This document shows, piece by piece, positions 23,206-35,554 of a stretch of 64,000 nucleotides of DNA (the first letter of the stretch is position 1; each line of letters begins with the position of its first letter). The notes beneath the pieces are model-generated. The model made no database searches, was not told where the DNA came from, and saw only the letters and a list, made by a program, of their open reading frames with translations. Source of the stretch: Filosporella fistucella. Its lineage: Eukaryota > Ascomycota > Leotiomycetes > Helotiales. The position numbers were made by a program, and so were the translations under genes. The stretch lies in the NCBI GenBank assembly GCA_030077755.1, contig JAQJZZ010000012.1:1178001-1242000 (forward strand). Direction: 5' to 3'.

Positions 23206-25556
23206 ATGGCGGGACTGCCTGAGATCAGCGAGCGGCGTCTGGTAATCGGTATAGATTATGGAACGACCTACACTGGTAAGTGTGCTGCCAGGCCGTGGCA
23301 CATTACATTTGTGCTAACGAGATTTGCAAAGGTGTTTCCATAGCGACTCCAGAAGGGAACAGAGCCCACCTCGATGAGATCGACGTTGTAAACGATTGGG
23401 GACCTGGGATGGGCAATCACCCGAAGATTCCTTCCGTCATCTCATACTCGCTGCGAAGCGCACGCCGAGAGCAACAATGGGGGACAGATCTGGCCCCAGG
23501 ATCCATAGCAATGGTACATACTAAGCTCCAGTTGGATGTTGATGACACCTCTACCGAGTTGGATTTGATACTCCAGGCTTTGGAAGGGATGCACAGTTTG
23601 GACTTTCGGTATGTCAGGCAGCCGGGTGTTCTGAAGTACCCATCCCAGTCGCCAGAGCAGATTGTCGAGGACTACCTCGAGAGGGTCTTCGAATATCTCC
23701 TGGAAGCCGTGTCTTCGTTCACCGAGGAATTGAGACAACACATACCCGTTGACATTGTCGCGACGATTCCAGCAGTAGGTTTTGTTGATGCACTAGGGAC
23801 GGGTATTTGAAACCGCTAACAGGCAACAAGAAATGGGGTTATAGAGCTAAAAACTCCACTTTTCGGGCACTTACCCGAGCGGGCTTTAATAAGGAGACTT
23901 TCCCAAAGTTGAGAGATATGATGCTGGTTTCAGAGCCAGAAGCCGCTGCCATCTACACTGCTCGGTACTTGAAAGAAGAAAGAGGAGGCAGAGAAATTTT
24001 CAGGGTAAGTAGTCTTTGCAAAGAAAGCAAAAATCAATAGTAGTCAGCTGATATCAATAGCTGAACGAGTGCTTCGTCCTTTGCGATGCAGGTGGAGGAA
24101 CAGTTGTAAGTGAAATTACTCCCATCGGCCATTTATCTGAAAGCTAATACTTTTTCAGGATGTGGTGTCATACAAAGTGAAGCAATTGGATCCATTCGAG
24201 ATAGAACGTGTCACCTTACCAAGCGGAAGAAAATGTGGTTCTATTTTCATCAACTTAGCCTTCAAACAATGGCTTCGAGAGTTGATTGGTGATGAATTCT
24301 ATCGGGAACTGGATGAAACCCAGTTATCCGCTGGAATAGGCTCTCATGACTCAGAAAGCGAAAGAATCCGCCAGCTTATTAGGGCCTTCGAGATACATAA
24401 GAAAAGGTTCACCAGAGCATCCCGCGATATCAGATTGACTTTACCTGAGCCATTGCAGGATGAGACAATCGATGGCAGAGTCGAAGAGGGCCAATTCACA
24501 ATCACAAAGTTTGTTATTTGTTACCCGTCATCATTCGAACTATGTTTGGCTGACAACTCGCAGTGAAGACATGGTCTCGTTCTTCGAGCCATGTGCGGAA
24601 AAGATAGTTGAATTGATACAGGATCAAATTGATCAAGTGAGGTCACAACAAAAAGTCCGACCCAAGGCATGTATACTCTTTACATTTCGAATATTCCGTG
24701 CGGTATACCGATATTGCTGAAGAGCTAACGTCCACAAGAATGTCTTCCTAGTGGGAGGCTTCGCAGAATCTCCTTATTTGCAAGACCGCATAAAAAATTC
24801 CCTTGACATGAGAGGGCTCAATATGCAGGTTCCAGATACATCGTGAGTTTTCCGATCAACATATACCTAGTGAAACTAATTAGGACAAGATTGACTGCGG
24901 TTGTACGTGGTGCTACGATATTCGGAATTGAGAAACTATCCAACCGATCGCTGTCAAAAATGACTGCATGCAACCGAAGTTACGGAGTATCAGTGACCGT
25001 TCCATACTCCGAGATCAACAACCGTCCAGATGATCTCGTCAAAGACAAAATGACTAAAACCGAAATGGCAAAAGATCAATTGATGTGGCTGATCAAGAAA
25101 GGAGATTTGATCCTGTCAAATCAACCAAAAGCGGTTTCTGGATCGTTCACCGAAACCTTCACAGTAGGCACCTCGAGGATGGGGATAATTCCTATCTACG
25201 CGTATGACCATGACGACAGACCTGACCGTCTGAGTGATTCTGAGGGCGGTAAGTGCATCTGATCATAAACCGTTCATCTACTGATTGGCAAAGAATTGGA
25301 AAAGGTCTACGAATTGAGATACAACTTGAATGAGATTCCGCTAAAGGCGCCGGACTTTATATACTCGAAATCATCTGGTAAAAAGTCTGCTTTTTATACC
25401 GTATCACTTGTTCTCAATATGCGAATTGATATAGGCAATGTACATGTGGAATTACTTCTGGGGAATCGGGTTATCACTACAGCGGACATTGAGGAAGAGA
25501 TATATGAGGAAGCACCTGCTTACATACCCGAGGATGCTCCAGCTTATATACCATAA
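23206..25556 (+). CDS. Hsp70-like ATPase (HSPA12/actin-fold family)
   Basis: Nine exons: 23206-23275, 23332-23774, 23831-24004, 24061-24105, 24159-24508, 24564-24666, 24739-24842, 24884-25248, 25294-25556; total 1917 bases, 638 aa, every junction in phase. The actin-fold signatures are intact: VIGIDYGTTYTG (phosphate 1), VDIVATIPAKWGYRAK, MLVSEPEAAAIY, CDAGGGTVD (phosphate 2, about residue 238) and FLVGGFAESPYL (adenosine motif). The C-terminal part lacks the standard Hsp70 peptide-binding domain and ends in a short repeat, EEAPAYIP/EDAPAYIP. The sixth intron is GC-AG (AAG|GCATGT). Such proteins are expanded in filamentous fungi, with little known function. The head-to-head neighbour is a coiled-coil protein. 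Confidence 0.9.
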
Positions 25557-26448
25557 ATTGTATTTAGTTGATGGAGTTGACATATGACTTAACGATGTAT
25601 ACGGCCATATTACAGCATTGCGATTAGATAGTCTTGACTACTATTTATCTTAATCTACTATTACCTAACGTGATTATGTATCTTACCTAGCACCAGGCCA
25701 AATTGTAGCCTTGTAGGTGTAGAACTCCTGAATCTGATTAATTGAAGCTGGGTCACTTTTCCAATGCAAGGCTGGGTCACTTTACACTCAGTCGAGCTGC
25801 CTGTTTCTTCAGCACCACCCTAAACATTGACCTAGGCAGAGTTCTTCACGAGGCACCTCGGACAAAAGATTAAGCTCTGGGCACTCAAATAGCGAAACAA
25901 CACCATTCACTTCCTTCCAGATTGAAACCTCTGCCTCACACCATTACTTACCAAGCGCTCAGACGACGAACAAGCCCCCAAAAAAGCAACCCCAGAAATT
26001 ACCCTACACCACGCAGCCTCACAACCCAAACCAGAAATCAATATCTCAGCCTCATGCAACCCACCCGTTCCTCCAGCACACCGTCCCCGGTGGGAGCGGT
26101 TAGAATAACCAGGACCTCTCACCGACGATAGAACCAATGGCCGGTGCAGCCTCATTGCGAAGCCACCGCCCAAATAGAGGAGGGCGGAAGGACTTTGCGC
26201 GAGGCAGTTTTGGGAAGGCATCTTAAAGAAAAGATTTTCTTTCTTGGGGTCCGATTCCGTTTCTACTATTATTAATTTTTGATCATTAATTCTTCGAGTA
26301 CTACTGTTTGAATTCATTTGTTGCTGTACTTGAATTTAGGGCTTTGTTATAGGGGAAAGATCGCTGTCGCTCACTATCCCTATCATCGCTTCAGTATAGG
26401 CAGGGAGATAACGGTTTCAGGGTAGCTATACCCAGCGAGAAGAGAGCT
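25557..26448. other. Intergenic
   Basis: No gene recognised. A direct repeat of GCTGGGTCACTTT occurs at 25748 and 25773. A minus-strand frame at 25907-26317 has no family signal. Confidence 0.5.
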
Positions 26449-27149
26449 ATGAGTACCACTGCCACGGTTGTCCCAACTGGACTTCCAGGTATAGATGGGA
26501 AGTGCGGATGGCAAAATGGAATGGTTCCTTGCTTGCCATTGCAAGGAAGGACATGTTGTAGCATCAATGGGTAAATTTGTCTTTCTACTTTGCTTCCTTT
26601 TGCTTTTCATTTGACTATTCTCGTATCTCCCAGCTCTTTGCAGCTGTTAAATGATGGTCAATTGGCACTTCTACCAACATATTGAGATTCATAATATAAT
26701 AAAAGCTAACAAAAATCTTGTCCAGCTTCTGTGGCTTCAATTCGAGCTACTGTCTAATTTCCAACGGCTGCCAATACGGCTGCGACCCCGATCCATCCAG
26801 CACCTTAATCCTCTCCCTCCTGACCTCAACCTCCACACAAAACTCTACATCCATACCCACATCCACCAAGCTACCTACCTCTCTCTCCACTGCTCCTTCA
26901 ATAACTTCTACACTCTCTACCTCGACACCCACCAATACACCTGTCTCTGGCGGTCTCAAACGACCCGCCAAGATAGGTATCATAGCTGGCTCAGTGGTGG
27001 GTGGCGTAGCACTGATTTTTATCCTTATATGTATCTGTCTGCGAATGAATAGCAATAAGAAGAAAAAAGCGGAGGAAGAGGAGGTAAGAGGCCTGAGGGC
27101 TGCTAGAGATTTCAGGATTGTTGAGGCAGGGGAGGTGTCGAGGACGTAG
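26449..27149 (+). CDS. Chitin-binding type-1 domain membrane protein
   Basis: Exons 26449-26570 and 26726-27149; the 155-base intron (GTAAAT..TCCAG) joins the cysteine pattern exactly. The 181-aa product starts with a hevein-like domain of eight cysteines (KCGWQNG, PCLPLQGRTCCS, GFCGFNSSYC, NGCQYGC), then a Ser/Thr-rich stalk of about 60 residues, one transmembrane helix (IGIIAGSVVGGVALIFILIC) and a basic KKKK stop-transfer with a short cytoplasmic tail. The layout suggests a single-pass cell-surface protein contacting chitin in its own wall. No signal peptide precedes the domain in this model, so a 5' exon may be missing; an in-frame stop lies shortly upstream of the ATG. Confidence 0.75.
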
Positions 27150-27480
27150 TTGGAGAGCTTGGTGACCTGGATCTTACCTATAAAGTGCGCACCTGCTCGT
27201 TCTTGGGACTATAAACTTCAGAAGGGTTGCGAGTATATTAAGAGGTGTGAAGGAGAGAGAGTACATAATTTGACGGATAATGACCATATAGTGAGTAGTT
27301 AGCCAGTATGAAAATGTAAAGGCTCAAAGGGAGCAGGTTGGGGGAAATGTAATTGAGTTGGAAGATTGAAACTGTAGCTTTCCATCATATAATTCATATC
27401 GTCGTAAAGCCACTCGATGAATAACATAGCATCGAACGTTTCGTGCACAAACCATCAATCATGGAACTGTCTCAAACCCA
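27150..27480. other. Short convergent intergenic region
   Basis: About 330 bases between convergent gene ends; nothing recognised. Confidence 0.6.
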
Positions 27481-28095
27481 CTACTCGTGATCCTCCCACG
27501 GTCCCCTCGTTCCCCAGAATCTCTTCCCACCGCTCTCAAGATCATCCCCCAATTTCCTTCTAATGAGCTTAATCTTCTCATAATCATCTCTCACACTCCA
27601 GATTTCCTCTTTGTCCCACATTCGAACCGTCTCCAGTATCTTTTTCAACAGCGCATCTGCCCTCCTCATCTTATCAAGCACAATGTGGCGATCGCTAGCA
27701 GGACAAGTCCGAAGTCTCCAGATTTCTAAATCGTACGCATATCGTTTCCGAATAAGCTCATTCAGGTCTCTGACTTCGAGAGGGTTGATCTTGTAGCCAG
27801 GTGGGAAGGGTGTAGGCTTATCACCATCTTTGAGATTAAGATCGACGAAGGAAGAAAGACCCGATACACTGGAGGCGTTGGAGAAAAACGTGGATGTAGA
27901 TCCAGAGGAATGGTTACGGCGAGAAAACATCCCACGCATCCTGGACGGCCTCTGAGGTTCTGACATCACGGAGGGGGTAGCCGTAGAAATTGTTGACCTC
28001 GAGTAACTCGAATCGAGGTCGAGAAGAGGGTTAGAACGATGCGCTGCATCGTCACCTTGGGGGAAAATGCTTGAACTGCGACGAAACCGATGCAT
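27481..28095 (-). CDS. Conserved-looking hypothetical protein, 204 aa
   Basis: Single exon; the ATG at 28095 (MHRFRRSSS) is preferred over an upstream in-frame start. The first 85 residues are Ser/Arg-rich and probably disordered (RMRGMFSRRNHSSGST). The C-terminal half is a compact charged helical region: PPGYKINPLEVRDLNELIRK, YDLEIWRLR, DRHIVLDKMRRADALL, then IRRKLGDDL and a terminal WGTRGPWEDHE. It reads like a real fungal protein of the kind often labelled hypothetical in Pezizomycotina; I cannot name a family. No signal peptide or membrane span. Confidence 0.65.
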   Translation of the reverse strand: MHRFRRSSSIFPQGDDAAHRSNPLLDLDSSYSRSTISTATPSVMSEPQRPSRMRGMFSRRNHSSGSTSTFFSNASSVSGLSSFVDLNLKDGDKPTPFPPGYKINPLEVRDLNELIRKRYAYDLEIWRLRTCPASDRHIVLDKMRRADALLKKILETVRMWDKEEIWSVRDDYEKIKLIRRKLGDDLESGGKRFWGTRGPWEDHE

Positions 28096-29415
28096 AGTGT
28101 GTTGATTGAAGAAAATAATGTAACTTTCGCTGCTTGAATTGAAAGTATCGAGGATGGAATGGCTTGAGCAATTATTTGACAACAATCCATTGGGCTCCGT
28201 GGTCTGTTCATGTGAACGCCCTGATCAGTCAGCGAACCTGCAGCCTCGAAGCCACAAGGCTCTTCACCGAATCGGAGGTATATTAATGGTTGGATTTCAT
28301 GGGGAGAAAGCAGCAATATTGCCTGCCACATTCTGAAAAGATGTGCTTTGCAGAAGGGGGCTTAGCATCGAGGGTTAATCGCTACTGAATGGGGATACTT
28401 CCTCACGGTCTTCCTTTGCGCCAGGTGATCAAAATTCAATAAAAAGGTATTGTGCCCAAAGGGTCTATAAAGAGTTGTCAGATCGACGCTGAGATCTGGG
28501 GTCGACCGCATGTAACAAAACTTAAAGGAAGCAAGATTCAATCGATCCATGATAAGAAAATATTGAAGGTGTGCTGAGCAGCAACGATACAGGCAAATGA
28601 AACCCAATGGAATAAAAGCCCTGAGACATCGCTTCTTCTCGTCCACGAGCCTGGTGCAGAAGTCAGAATCCTAAGATTGCTCGAAAAATCTTCAATGCAG
28701 GAACCATTCACTTGATGTTTTGCTACAAGAATCTGTAGTCGGAGCAGCTCGAGTTCCTGCGTGTCTGTCAAGAGATGCGTGGGAGAACAGTAAGATTGAG
28801 GCGCTGACATAATCCACCCGCCAGCTTATGAGGAGCTCATTTTAATCAGAGATGTCGATCCACTAAAATTTCACCTTCTTCCACAATCATCTGTGATATA
28901 TTCAAATCTTCTCAATGTCTGCCAACGCTCCTATCCTTTGACCCATCATCGCAGTTCTCGTCTTTTAGGATGTCCTCACCAAATTCATGTGTCCGACCAG
29001 ATATCTCACCAATTTACCGACCGCTCTGCTGTGCTGAACAGGTAAACAGGTCCGATATCGTCCTGTGTGAACCACGTTCATCTTCCTCAATTCCATTGCA
29101 TAAAGCCAAAAAGTAGCCGCTCACTTGTATTTATTTATCCATAATGATCGGTTCACATCTTGAGACAAGGAAATCATGATATTCGGGTAGAGCTAACGTC
29201 CGGCAACTTCGAAACACTCCTCAGACCGAACTCCCTACACCTTATCATTCAAGCTTTATCGGAGGTATACTATCGTGCTTGGACATCTCTTAGTATCTTG
29301 ATGATCATCTAACCCCTCCCATAGATAAGCTTTGTTGTCTCATATTCTTGGAGATAAAGGGTCTGTTTTCCCCATATGTTCGAGCTGCAAGGTTCTCGAG
29401 GTCTTGCCTGTCAAA
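28096..29415. other. Divergent intergenic region
   Basis: About 1.3 kb between divergent starts. A 90-codon minus-strand frame at 28810-28538 (MSAPQSYCSPTHLL..) has a short hydrophobic end but no family signal or good splice partner, so it is mentioned only here. Confidence 0.5.
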
Positions 29416-31594
29416 ATGTTGTCTCTTCTAGCCCGCGATGTCTTGATGACATTATTAATTTGTGCAAGCACAATCACAGGGTCTCTAGTACAGAGCCGAT
29501 CGAAATACGATGTCAAGGAAACACACCACGTGCCGCGCACATGGTCGCGAGTTGGAAGAGCCCCAGCAGACCATATGATACAGCTACATATAGGGCTAAA
29601 GCAAGATCGATTCAGTGAGCTAGAGAAAAATCTCTATGAAGGTATGGGATCCAGACAAGACTTCAAATCCTCTATAGACTTTGGCATGCTAACGTTTGAG
29701 AAGTATCTGATCCTTTTCATCCACGCTATGGACATCACCTTTCAGAAGGGGCAGTCAGTGAGCTTGTCAGACCCAGTGATGAAACGTTTGATCTCGTCCA
29801 TGACTGGCTTTTTGAATGTGGCATTAGTAGGAGCCAGCTCGAATATAGTCGAGCCAAAGACTGGATTAAAGCTACCTTACCTGTTGAAGCTGTAGAGCGC
29901 ATGTTGGACACAGAGTATTCCATATTCAGACATAGAGATGGCTCACATCTTGTTCGAACACCCCAATGGTCTTTACCTCTGCATCTTCATGAGCATATCC
30001 AAACCATCCAGCCCACAAACTCCTTCCTCCGACCATTGGCGAAAAGATCAAATCTCAAGACTGTACCAATGCAAGCTGAATATTCGATGGCTGATATCAA
30101 GACCAAGAGCAAGGCAACGGTTGCCGATGCATGCAACGTGACGTTGGTGACCCCGAATTGTTTGAGGACATTATATGGTTAGCAAGAACCCATCGCGCCT
30201 AGCTTGGCAATTATTAATGTAATTATAGGAATGCTCGAATATACTGTTCAATCCGCAGGCAAAAACCAGATCGCTCTAACCAACTATCTTAACGAGGCAA
30301 GCAACAGGTCAGATGTCAACATTTTCCTCAAGCAGACTCGCCCAGAAGCAGCGGGTGCTGCCTTCAATTTTACAGTCACAACTATCGCTGCAGGGGACGA
30401 CACGCAAACTCCAAATAACGCGACTCAGCTCTCCGCAGGAAAGGATTTGGAAGGCAACCTGGATGCGGAGACCATTATTGCACTGACATTTCCAACTCCG
30501 CTAACAACTTATAATACTGGGGGGTCACCTGAATTCATCCCTGATATTCTTACGCCAACGAACACAAATGAACCTTACTTGACCTGGTTAGATTTCATTA
30601 TGTCCCAGACAAACATTCCTCAGGTCATCAGCAATTCTTATGGTGATGACGAGCAGACTGTTCCTCAATCGCTCGCCGTCGCTGTGTGTAATGGCTTTGC
30701 GCAGCTAGGAGCAAGAGGCGTTTCTATTCTGTTTTCGTCCGGCGACAGTAGGTTATATTTCTCGCCATCCTCAAGCTGACATGTGAATGTTTGGAATTTA
30801 ACTGCTTCGGAATGTTCTGGAAGCTACTTTCTACTGTCTCGCTCCTAAAAATCCATACTAACATAGTTTTAGACGGTGTGGGTGCAAGGAATGCTTGTAT
30901 CTCCAACGATGGCAAGAACACTAGCATGTTCTTGCCAGCTTTTCCTGCTGGATGTGTACGTTTCTGATTCTCGTGAAGATTTCTCGCTGACTTATTCAAC
31001 AGCCATTCGTCACAACTGTTGGAGGTACCAAGAATGTCTCCCCAGAGGTCGTCGCATTCAATCCTCTGAACAACTACGCCAGTGGTGGCGGATTCAGCAA
31101 CTACTTTGCTAGGCCAGCATACCAAGATAAGGTTGTCTCAGAATATGTCACTGGTCTTGGTGATTCTTTTAAGGGGCTTTATAACACGTCTGGTCGTGGC
31201 TATCCCGATATTGCAGCTCAAGGATTTCACTATTTGACCATTTGGAATGGAACTATTGTTCCTCTTGATGGAACAAGGTAATATGTGATTGCTTTTGGCA
31301 AAGTATTACGGTTTGCTAACTCGAGGTAGTGCTTCAAGTCCCACAGCAGCATCAATCATCAGTCTCGTCAATGACGCCTTGCTCGCGGCTGGTAAACCAG
31401 TCCTTGGTTTCCTCAACCCATGGCTTTACTCCGTCGGATTTGCAGCATTTACTGACGTGGTAAACGGTTCAGCAATAGGCTGCGGAACCGACGGTTTTCC
31501 TGCCAAAGCTGGCTGGGATGCAGTCACCGGATTTGGGACACCTTTTTTCCCCAAGGTTCAGGCAGCTGCTCTCAATAACGGGATGTTTCGGTAG
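29416..31594 (+). CDS. Sedolisin (tripeptidyl-peptidase, S53)
   Basis: Six exons: 29416-29641, 29704-30177, 30229-30747, 30873-30954/55, 31003-31277, 31330-31594; 613 aa in frame throughout with the fourth exon ending at 30955. The N-terminus is a signal peptide (MLSLLARDVLMTLLICAST). The pro-domain contains HHVPRTWSRVGRAP, SDPFHPRYGHHLSEGAV and ends near LKTVPMQAEYS. The catalytic domain has LEGNLDAETI (Glu about 307, Asp about 311), SSGDNGVGARNACI (oxyanion Asp) and GTSASSPTAAS (Ser about 526), plus a C-terminal Ca2+ site region GWDAVTGFGTP. These secreted acidic peptidases release tripeptides from protein N-termini. Six exons and pro-domain match fungal TPPs such as aorsin/sed family members; the exact subgroup is uncertain. 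Confidence 0.92.
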
Positions 31595-32029
31595 GATGGT
31601 GTCCATGTTTTTCCTTGTCTCTAGATTAACCAGTGTGTTTCCTTGTGTAGCCCGAGCCCGACAAATGTTTCAACTGTTGCAATTGTACTATTAGCAGTAA
31701 CAATAATGTCCTCAGTCATCTGAATTGCATAGACATGTGCATCGATTTACACGCCTTACAAGCTCGTAAGATATTCAACATCCCAGCTAAAGGTGTGCTC
31801 CATGACCCTGTTGCAATGCTAAATTACTGACTAAGAGTTCTGCAAGAATGCAGGATGTTTTGAACCATAAACACCGACACCTTGAATCTATAGACCACGA
31901 GCACGCAAATGCAGCCACGGTGCGAAACACCAGTTGATGCAGACAATCGTCTAATTAATGGCTGAATAATCAACACCCCTTCTATCGCTTGAGTCAATAG
32001 CATTGTCTATTATACTGCTCATGATCCGT
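31595..32029. other. Convergent 3' intergenic region
   Basis: About 435 bases between the protease and the amidase ends; nothing recognised. Confidence 0.6.
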
Positions 32030-33864
32030 CTACTTTCTACCCATCGCCTTCTCAATCACCTCTAACACTTTCAAACACTTCTCGTCTTCAAATCTCCTTG
32101 TGACGACCTGCAAACTCACAGGAGCATCTACGTACGCCTCCGGTTTGTACAATCCGTAATTGAACTCGTCCTGTTGGTTCAAGGGAACATATTTATCATC
32201 CACGGCATCGACATCTGGCTTTACTATGGTAACTGGAAACACAGCACCTGGATACTCTAGCAAATTCCACTGGGATGTGTAACTCCAGTACTTTGCATTT
32301 CCGTGGGGAGGCGCAGGTCCCGGGCCAGCGGGGCACAGAATCGCATCCACAGGGTGACCATCTATTTTGCCGGTACTGAGCCAGAGACTGTTGTACCGCA
32401 GTCTATAGGCGTTTCGTTTTACCTTCAACTATTCGGACAAATCAGCATTTCACTTCATCTTACGGCATATGACATAAGCCCATTACTTACAGCCCACACA
32501 TCCTCAACTGTCCTATATTTGACATTTTTATTGTCCTTAATTAACCACTTCGTCAACGGCAGCATCTCTTCTCCTCCCTTGACAATCAAATCTTCAACAG
32601 CTTTGCCACCATCTTCGTAATAAAGCGCCTGCGTCAGATCCCAGCACTCATCATGGCCTTCTGGTTTCCAATCTACGACCTCGATACCAGCTGCCGAGAG
32701 AGAAGCTGCCACTTCCTTTAAAGCACGTGTGATTGGCGGATGAGGAGTAACGATATTATCGCTCCACATGATTGCGATTTTCAGCTTGGGTGGGAGAGGA
32801 ATTGTGCGCCATGGGATGGGAACAAGATAATCGTCTTTGATCCAAGGCTCATAGCTGAGATAAGTCGACATGAATAGCTCTAAAGCCTCACGGGAGGAAG
32901 CCATAGGACCTTGAGTTGGCGAGATACTAACGCTGTCAGTACTTACTGACCGATCGTCGGAACTGGACGCACCCTTCTTGACCCGCAACGGCTGCTTTTG
33001 AGCCTTGTTTCCCCATTCTTCCTGGCGTAGGCTTGAAGCCATAGATACCAGTATTCGCAGCCGGACATCGGATGGAACCACCGATGTCACCGCCCATACC
33101 CTATTTCCGCAATCAGCACGTGGCCCCATGTGCAATGAGGAGGTCAAACTCACCAAAATACTTCCTCGACATGCGATCAATGCACTCTCGCCTCCTGAAC
33201 TACCACCAGCAGTCAAATCCGTGTTCCACGGATTGGTAGTAACGCCATAGATGTTGGTACTAGTTTCAAGATGCATTACAGCCTGTGGTTGCGTAGTTCG
33301 AGCATAGAATACAGCACCAGCTTCTAATAACACAGACCCTACACTCGTATGTCCTACTTGAGGCTCACCAATCCAAGCTACATATCCACCATTAGTGGAC
33401 GATCCTTCCATCCCATGATGCTCCTTAATGGAAATTGGGAGACCGTGGAAGGGTCCTGCTGGTTTTTCTAAAGAGTCTAAGTACTTGGCTCTTGCGATGG
33501 CACGCTCGGGCATGAGCTCTGTGAGACAGTTTGTCTATCTTGTTAGCCTCTTATTTCCAATCATGTGTCCCCCTTCCTGCGGTATTGAAAGGGAAAGACA
33601 CACCAATTTCTGCGCCAATGCGGCTCTCCTCAGGAAAGCCTTCGTGACAATCTCGCACGAAAGTGTTTTCTCTCTTAGCAACTGCAACAACTCAGGGACA
33701 TCATATCCCGTGATCTTCAATTCCTCAGGTGTGAGCACCTGAGCCGCAATACTCGTGACATTCTTCGGTAGCGGATCAGGGAGAGCAACTAGTGGTGGCT
33801 CGACACGGGAAATGGATGCATCTCGAAAAGCTCTTGCTTCGGCGATAAGCTTTGCGGCGTCCAT
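32030..33864 (-). CDS. Amidase signature family enzyme
   Basis: Five exons on the minus strand: 33864-33604, 33534-33154, 33100-32973, 32932-32491, 32428-32030; 536 aa. Spliced, it contains PISIKEHH (catalytic Lys), TAGGSSGGESALIA (Gly/Ser-rich signature with the cis-Ser) and MGGDIGGSIRCPAANTGIYG (nucleophile Ser in GGSIR), then KPTPGR and VAGQEGVSISPTQGPMA, the usual order in fungal acetamidase/fatty-acid-amide-hydrolase-like enzymes. Without removing the introns the frame stays open through parts of them and the active-site serine segment is lost. The third intron is only 40 bases. Substrate unknown; acetamide or other small amides are typical. No signal peptide. Confidence 0.9.
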
Positions 33865-34639
33865 GATCTTAGGGGAAAGAGTGTGAGTGTGCTTGGGAAT
33901 AACGTTGGATTAAGTTGAGATAGTATGCATGCAGTGTACATGAATGAAAATATTGCAATAGAAAGATACCTCTTGTCTAAAAGAGAGCGACTCCGGAGTC
34001 GAAGATGGGGGTCAGCCGAGTGCCGTAGAACGTGCATCGTGGCGATGTTCGATAATGAGGATATTTATTTGTCTTGATTCCCACATGCCTTATCAAACCG
34101 TTATCTGCTTTCTTGCTTTAGAGGCGAGTAGATTGCCCGTTGTTATGAGGAATTGTGGGTTGCGGGTAAGCTGCTGCCATATCCCATCTTTGGAATCAAA
34201 GCTTGCTGCGGAGGTACCTCGGTGGGGACTTTGTCGCCGACACATGCCTTATTGAGCTATGTTCTTCTCTGGAGGAGCAGAGAGGATATACCAAAGAATC
34301 TTCTCCAAAAGAAAAATGATATATACGAGAAATAATTGTATAATATATTGTTCTGGTCAAAAGCAATTAATACAAGAATTTTCAGAAAAATTAGTACTTT
34401 CAACACATCTCTTAGTACAGACATTAACACGGATAGTTTATATTCAAGACGAAAGTTTTATTAGAGACGGGATGAAAATTGATTTCATCTCAACTTCTAG
34501 TGAGACTTGCGTTGATATTAGCGGCTGTCAAAGTCCCTGATATTACCCCTTGTACTTAGTTCTGCACCTTATACATTAGTATTCATCCGGAAATATACTT
34601 AATTATTATCTGTCTCTACAGATATTTATTCGCACCTTG

Positions 34640-34683
<44 letters not shown>

Positions 34684-35554
34684 CCCGAGTTTAGGCTGTA
34701 TCAACTTCCAAAGGATAGATAGTAGGAAGATGTGGTAATGCACGATCGCTTTGTACGCAGTATCAGGTAATTTTCAGCTCTCAACAGCTTAAAGAGAGTT
34801 GGTGTAGGTAGGGTTGTAGTCAAAGTACGAACAGAGACGGAAAATCAGAAAGGTGTTTGGCCAACTGTGGGCCTTATGGACTGTCTCATTTACCAAGACA
34901 TCACCACACTACCGGGTACTTCCATTCTTTGGAAGAGTCGTCCCTAAATGCAAAATGTCGATACTCAATCTCAAAGCACCTCGGACCGTGGTACAATTCC
35001 ACTGAAGACTTGTGCTATGTCGTGCAGGTGCTTTTTCTTTGACAGAATCAGGGGTATGATAGGAGACAGCATGATGTTATTCAGGCATTCGGCACTATCA
35101 CGACCATCCCCGGTTATTTATCATTGTGTAATGTTTCAACATAGAGGCAGGAAACTGGACTGTTCTACCCCTTCGCTTTCACCAAAGGCAATTGCCAACT
35201 AACCCAGAAGTAACGCTCCCTTATGCCTGGAATACAATATTGATGGTAGAATAACAAATGAGAATGCACTTGCATGACCCATACTGCCATGTTTAAACCA
35301 CAAGCTCACCGCATAAATCCACAAGGCTTGCATATGATCAGTTCCGGATGCGGATCAATTTTTGATATTATCAAGTCTGATATTACAATATTCGTACACG
35401 ATTCACTACTCAAGATGTATGGATCTTGCGTGAGGTTCGCATCTCTCGTTGCCTAAATACCTCATCTAGCCTTGATACTACCCTTAGATGTCGTCGGCTC
35501 GTAAGTCATTTTTCGTGACAGAGAGCCCAGAGATTGAGCATCTGAATTCGCGGA
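33865..35554. other. Intergenic with CT microsatellite
   Basis: About 1.7 kb between two minus-strand genes. It holds the (CT)20 tract listed separately and an AT-rich patch near 34310-34480. No gene recognised. Confidence 0.6.
34640..34679. repeat. (CT)20 microsatellite
   Basis: An uninterrupted run of CT dinucleotides from 34640 to 34679. Length is likely polymorphic. Confidence 0.95.

Noticed and set aside
25907..26317. 136-codon minus-strand protein
   Set aside because: No motifs, no signal peptide and no splice partners.
28538..28810. 90-codon minus-strand protein
   Set aside because: Open but isolated; no recognisable family and no convincing promoter or introns.
32455..33513. Amidase read as one uninterrupted 352-codon frame
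   Set aside because: It runs through two introns and loses the conserved GGSIRCPAANTG active-site segment, which reappears only after splicing.
34640..34679. CRISPR-like or other array
   Set aside because: It is a plain (CT)n microsatellite with no spacers.
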